Positions 60,618-64,000 of a DNA stretch of 64,000 nucleotides are shown here, piece after piece. The stretch is taken from contig JAQUXR010000006.1 of the NCBI GenBank assembly GCA_028692275.1, positions 44,830 through 108,829 of the forward strand. The letters are read 5' to 3'. This stretch comes from Frisingicoccus sp009929615. Its GTDB lineage: Bacteria > Bacillota > Clostridia > Lachnospirales > Lachnospiraceae. The notes beneath the pieces are model-generated. The model saw only the letters and a list, made by a program, of their open reading frames with translations, was not told the DNA's origin and ran no database searches. A program made the position numbers and the translations under genes. Each line of letters begins with the position of its first letter. Positions within the stretch are counted from its first letter, which is position 1.

Positions 60618-61736
60618 ATGAGCAAAGGTGAATTGGGTTTTGGAATGATGAGACTTCCTTTATTAAACCAGGAAGATCAGACAAGTTTTGACTATGAAGA
60701 GTTAAACAAGATGGTAGATTTATATATGGAATCTGGTTTTAAATACTTTCATACCAGTTATGTGTATCACGATGGGAAAAGTGAGAATGCTGTAAAGAGA
60801 TCAGTTGTTGAACGCTATAGTAGAGAACGGTATATCCTGGCGACCAAACTCCCTGCGTTCAGCGTCACAAGTGAAGACCAGCCTAGAAGACTAATCAAAG
60901 AACAGCTGGAACATTGTGGTGTGGAGTACTTTGATTACTATTTACTCCACAACCTAAATCGCATCTTATATGACTCTACGGTAAAGACTTGCAAGATGTT
61001 TGAACAGGCGCAGGCATTTAAGAAAGAAGGTCTTATTAAACATCTTGGATTCTCATTCCATGATTCAGCAGACGTGTTAGACCGTATCTTAAGTGAACAT
61101 CCGGAAACGGAGTTTGTGCAGATTGTTGTGAACTATTACGATTGGGATAGCAGTTGGGTTCAGGCAAGAAAGTGTTATGAAGTCATTCGCAAACATGGCA
61201 AAGAAGTTATTGTTATGGAACCTGTGAAGGGTGGGATGCTTGCAAAGGTACCAGAAGAAATCCAATTGGAAATGAAGAAACTTGAACCTGATTTATCACC
61301 ATCTGCCTGGGCCATGAAGTATGCAGGGGACTTAGATGGTGTGATAGCGGTACTGTCAGGTATGTCCAATTTAGAACAGATGAAGGATAATATTTCCACT
61401 ATGGTTGATTTTACACCATTGACAGAAGAAGAAAAGACTTTGCTTGAAAAAGCTGTTGTTGCATATAAGAGGTCCGGAGTCTATGGACTGGAGGACTTTC
61501 GTAAATATGATGGAATTACACCGAATGGTATGCCTGTAGGTGAGATTCTGGACAACTACAATAGCTGTGAACTTCAGGGACCCGTTCGTACAGAGAATAA
61601 TTACTACAAGAGTATTCGATATGAGAATGGAATAGAAGGAAGTTGGATTCAGGGAAGTATTGTGGACCATGAGGGAAATGACATAACGGAAATGGTGAGA
61701 AAGGCAGAGAAGTATCTGCTGGAGAATAGTTATTGA
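60618..61736 (+). CDS. Aldo/keto reductase-family protein, catalytic Asp replaced
   Basis: 372 residues. The TIM-barrel core GFGMMRLP, KYFHTSYVYHDGKSE, ATKLP and YYLLHN follows the aldo/keto reductase tetrad region, but the Asp expected in FDTAxVY is His here (FHTSYVY); the Tyr, Lys and His positions remain. The C terminus, usually a CxxCxxC iron-sulfur tail in long gut-bacterial members, is replaced here by about 60 residues with a single Cys. It may be a binding or altered-activity member. AAGGAGG lies upstream of ATG 60618. It shares the MerR-controlled operon with the nitroreductase. Confidence 0.82.
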   Translation: MSKGELGFGMMRLPLLNQEDQTSFDYEELNKMVDLYMESGFKYFHTSYVYHDGKSENAVKRSVVERYSRERYILATKLPAFSVTSEDQPRRLIKEQLEHCGVEYFDYYLLHNLNRILYDSTVKTCKMFEQAQAFKKEGLIKHLGFSFHDSADVLDRILSEHPETEFVQIVVNYYDWDSSWVQARKCYEVIRKHGKEVIVMEPVKGGMLAKVPEEIQLEMKKLEPDLSPSAWAMKYAGDLDGVIAVLSGMSNLEQMKDNISTMVDFTPLTEEEKTLLEKAVVAYKRSGVYGLEDFRKYDGITPNGMPVGEILDNYNSCELQGPVRTENNYYKSIRYENGIEGSWIQGSIVDHEGNDITEMVRKAEKYLLENSY

Positions 61737-61873
61737 TAAATTTGCACTACGACATATTTACCTCTTTCCAGACGGTATTAGAATTAAAAAAGAAAGAACC
61801 CGAAACAGAGGATGATTGTAGCTGGCACTTGACAGAAGTATTTCTTAATGATAAATTAGTACACGATAATTAA
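61733..61873 (+). CDS. Small ORF of 46 residues, hypothetical
   Basis: TTG 61733 overlaps the stop of the aldo/keto reductase gene, with GGAG 8 bases upstream. The 46 residues (LINLHYDIFTSFQTVLELKK, then an acidic DDCSWHLTEVFLNDKLVHDN) have a plausible protein composition. It fills the front of a 255-base gap. It may be translated by coupling or be chance. Confidence 0.3.
   Translation: MINLHYDIFTSFQTVLELKKKEPETEDDCSWHLTEVFLNDKLVHDN
61829..61857 (+). promoter_or_regulatory. Promoter upstream of the flavin-binding protein gene
   Basis: A perfect TTGACA (61829-61834), 17-base spacer, then a weak TAAATT (61852-61857). It would yield a leader of about 128 bases containing two hairpins. Confidence 0.55.
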
Positions 61874-61885
61874 ATAGAATACGAT

Positions 61886-61911
61886 ACTCATCTGCCACCG
61901 GGTAGATGAGT
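61886..61911 (+). repeat. Leader hairpin upstream of the flavin-binding protein
   Basis: ACTCATCT (61886-61893) and AGATGAGT (61904-61911) form a perfect 8-bp stem with a 10-base loop containing ACCGGG. The loop's CCGG is self-complementary and recurs in the terminator that follows, so the two may contact each other. Confidence 0.6.
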
Positions 61912-61915
61912 CAAT

Positions 61916-61969
61916 CGCCGGGATTTCTATCGTTAGGTCCAAGAAGATAGAAAAAACCGGCGATTTTTA
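61916..61969 (+). terminator. Terminator in the leader of the flavin-binding protein gene
   Basis: CGCCGG (61916-61921) pairs with CCGGCG (61957-61962), extended by an inner TTTCTATC with GATAGAAA, and followed by ATTTTTATTTT. It lies 23 bases before the gene's ATG, so it may attenuate it. Confidence 0.75.
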
Positions 61970-61991
61970 TTTTGAAAGAAAGAGGTAGAGT

Positions 61992-62477
61992 ATGTTTAGA
62001 GAAATGCGTAGGAGAAAACAGATGTTGGTAGAAGATGAGGTGATTGCAATATTGGAAAAGGGAAAATCCGGTATATTAGCCTTGTTGGGCGATGGTGATT
62101 ATCCATATGCAGTTCCAATCAGTTACGTTTACTACGATTCAAAATTATATTTTCACGGAGCAAAAAATGGTCATAAAATTGATGCAATTAAGAAATGTGA
62201 GAGAGCATCTTTTTGTGTGATTGACCAAGACCAGATTATTCCGGAAGAATACACAACCTATTTTAAAAGCGTAATTGCTTTTGGAAAAATCCGAATCATA
62301 GAAAAGGAAAATGAAATGAGAAAAGCCATTATGGCACTGGCGGCAAAATATCATCCAACAGGTAGTATTCAAGGGCATGAGGATGCTATCAACCGAGAAT
62401 GGAAACCGCTGTGCATGATGGAATTTGAGATTGAACATATGACTGGCAAAGAGGCGATAGAATTAGTGAGGGAATGA
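61992..62477 (+). CDS. Pyridoxamine 5'-phosphate oxidase-like flavin-binding protein (NimA-like)
   Basis: 161 residues, split-barrel fold. VIAILEKGKSGILALLGDGDYPYAVPISYVYYDSKLYFHGAKNGHKIDAIKK in order (about residues 17-70) is the typical start of the pyridoxamine-oxidase-like family that includes NimA nitroimidazole reductases. A C-terminal WKPLCMMEFEIEHMTGKEA completes the barrel. It binds FMN or F420 and may reduce nitro compounds, matching the nitroreductase operon just upstream. AGAGG precedes ATG 61992. A structured leader with a terminator lies just before it. Confidence 0.87.
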   Translation: MFREMRRRKQMLVEDEVIAILEKGKSGILALLGDGDYPYAVPISYVYYDSKLYFHGAKNGHKIDAIKKCERASFCVIDQDQIIPEEYTTYFKSVIAFGKIRIIEKENEMRKAIMALAAKYHPTGSIQGHEDAINREWKPLCMMEFEIEHMTGKEAIELVRE

Positions 62478-62582
62478 TAGGAAAAATTAAAATTGAAATA
62501 GGAGCGTTCACAGGAATGTATTTTATAGAAAGCTAAAAGACGGATTCCGGTCAGTAGAGCATCCCTCGCTCACTTCTGGATT

Positions 62583-63878
62583 CTAATAGCTTTTGTTTAT
62601 TCTCTTTTGATATTTCAAGTAACTAAATTCATGCACAAACACAACACATATCCACCCAATTCCGGTCGCAATGGCGACAGCAGGAAGACCAAGTCGTTCA
62701 ACAAAGAAGATATGAAAGGATGACGCGAAGGGTAATGTGAACCGTCGTGGCGATAAATGGAATGTTGACCTTTCCGACTCCGCGGAAAAATCCAACGAAA
62801 GCATTTCCGATGTAGCATAGGACATAGAAGATGGAAATGACTTTCAAGTAGGAGATACCTGGGGCAATAATTTGCTCATCGTTGGATCCAATGAGAAACA
62901 TCATGCAAATTGGAGATGTAAGGAACATAATTGCTGACAGCAGAATACCTGATAGAACCAAAAGAAGCAGTCCGTGGTGGAAGCCCTCGCAGACTGTTTT
63001 TTTATTGCCGGCACCGTGGTTCTGAGCAATCAGGATGGACATGGATTGAGAACCGCTGTCGCTGAATGCATTTACAATTCCTTCCACGCGCATAGTCGCA
63101 GTATAAGATGCAATCGCCGAAGTTCCAAGCGTGTTAACGGCACCTTGGACCAAAAGTTTACCAATATAAAGACTTGACTGATGAAGGGCTGAGACAATCC
63201 CATAGCTAAGTGTTTGGGTTAATAATGTTTTGTGGAAAGTGAAGTCTTCCTTTCTGCAGATCAGCATTGGATATCTTTTCCGAAGATACAGATAGCAACA
63301 GCAGGCTGAAAATAACTGTGAGATGACCGTTGCGTATGCACCTCCGGCAATTCCCATATGCAGGACTGCAATGAAGAGAATATCCAGGAGTGTATTGAGT
63401 AATATTGAGACGAATAGAAAAAGAAGCGAAGCGTTTGTATCGCCAACAGAACGCAGCACATTTGAAAACAAATTATAAAAATAGGTTGCAAAGAGACTAC
63501 AAAGAATAATCGTGAGATAAGAAATCACGTAAGGAAATACATTATCAGGGGTCTGCATCATACGGAGCAGCGGTCTTAAAAATAGAAGTGAGAGAATGCT
63601 GAGGATAGCTGTAATTAGTAAACCAGCCCATATGGAGAGGGCGAATTCCTTACGAAAGTTTTTCTCATTGTGCATACCATAAAATTGAGCAAATAACATG
63701 GAGATTCCCACGCAAAATCCATTGAGAACAAAGATAAACAGATTCATGATTGTTCCGGATAGACCAATTGCGGCAAAAGCAGAGATGCCAAGATATCTGC
63801 CGACGATAAGAGCATCGATTGTATTATAAAATTGCTGCAGAATATTTCCTATAAGCAAGGGAAGTGCCAATAAATGAT
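62583..63878 (-). pseudogene. MATE efflux pseudogene (IS-truncated N terminus, C-terminal frameshift)
   Basis: The reading frame from 63888 to 62698 gives a MATE protein of 396 residues beginning LLALPLLIGNILQQFYNTIDALIVGRYLG, with the first membrane region and start missing. TTG 63888 is inside an IS end, so it borrows sequence from the element. The frame stops at 62698-62700 after HITLRVILSYLLC. In the next frame, VERLGLPAVAIATGIGWICVVFVHEF continues the MATE C terminus to 62583. Removing one T of the TTT run (62703-62705) restores it. Both ends are damaged, so it is almost surely inactive. Confidence 0.85.
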
Positions 63879-64000
63879 GTGACCCCAATAAGTTAGACTT
63901 TATAGCGAGGTAGGATTTTTACTACTTCGCTATTTTTATGCCACTTGGCTGAGTCTGTATTCTACAGGGCTCATCCAAGATAGTTTTTGTTTAATTCTCT
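63878..64000 (-). mobile_element. End of an IS3-family (IS150-like) insertion sequence
   Basis: The inner side of the window edge encodes an IS3-type transposase C terminus on the minus strand. The sequence from about 63878 (TGTGACCCCAATAAGTTAGAC) resembles the TG-starting terminal inverted repeat of IS150-group elements. The element continues beyond the window. Its end directly abuts the MATE pseudogene. Confidence 0.75.
63936..64000 (-). CDS. IS3-family transposase OrfB, C-terminal fragment
   Basis: The last 21 residues are visible, ending IKQKLSWMSPVEYRLSQVA then stop (63938-63936). LSWMSPVEYR is a common C terminus of IS3/IS150-family OrfB (DDE transposase). The catalytic core is outside the window. 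Confidence 0.8.
   Translation of the reverse strand, partial: RIKQKLSWMSPVEYRLSQVA

Noticed and set aside
62520..62600. Insertion-sequence end or att site near the MATE pseudogene C terminus
   Set aside because: Only a 7-bp inverted repeat (AAAGCTA with TAGCTTT) and a repeated GGATTC were found; no target duplication or transposase sequence.
1..64000. tRNA, rRNA, tmRNA or CRISPR array
   Set aside because: No cloverleaf, rRNA-like stretch or set of regularly spaced repeats was seen on either strand by eye.

Overview
The window looks like chromosome from a spore-forming, low-GC Firmicute, most likely a gut Lachnospiraceae. The reasons are Spo0A, clostridial-type 2-oxoacid:ferredoxin oxidoreductase and rubrerythrin, BioY/BioB, AGGAGG ribosome sites, AT-rich codons and short convergent or overlapping operons. 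TAG ends many intact genes here, so UAG is an ordinary stop codon. This is inferred from gene content only; no database was consulted.

Layout. 1-13.8 kb is a plus-strand exopolysaccharide operon of the Pel type: a GT-C-like membrane protein, a DPM1-like GT2, a membrane-anchored protein, PelF, PelG (with an apparent single-base frameshift at its N terminus), a Wzx-like flippase, two GT2 enzymes, a DUF4832/DUF4874-like protein and a CDP-glycerol transferase. 13.9-16.1 kb holds an Rpn-like nuclease and an unknown protein. 16.1-26.9 kb is a signalling cluster: TetR, a large hybrid histidine kinase broken by an in-frame TAG in its ATPase G1 box, an XRE regulator, a second hybrid kinase, a LuxR/MalT-like ATPase regulator, a small protein and a lipoprotein. 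27-31.4 kb carries a MacB-like ABC exporter and bioY-bioB behind a probable BirA operator. 31.4-35.2 kb has a TetR-controlled ABC exporter and a purine permease. 35.3-39.7 kb has an M23 peptidase, spo0A, glgA and an EamA transporter.

39.7-47.9 kb is the most interesting block. One operon encodes methyltransferase, MATE exporter, a paralogous methyltransferase and a complete Opp/Nik-type ABC importer. It sits behind a strong promoter and a leader with two tandem hairpins that share the loop ACGAA, the second of which is mutually exclusive with an intrinsic terminator. I read it as a candidate make-export-reimport system for a small methylated molecule such as a metallophore, under RNA-level control. 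This is inference.

48-55.1 kb is fermentative or redox metabolism: SCP2-like protein, iron alcohol dehydrogenase, class-3-like aldehyde dehydrogenase, 2-oxoacid:ferredoxin oxidoreductase and rubrerythrin. 55.2-62.5 kb has an rRNA methyltransferase, a TetR-MBL-MATE group and a MerR-controlled nitroreductase/aldo-keto reductase pair with a textbook 19-bp-spacer promoter, then a flavin-binding protein behind a structured leader. The window closes with a MATE pseudogene, truncated by an IS3-family element and also frameshifted.
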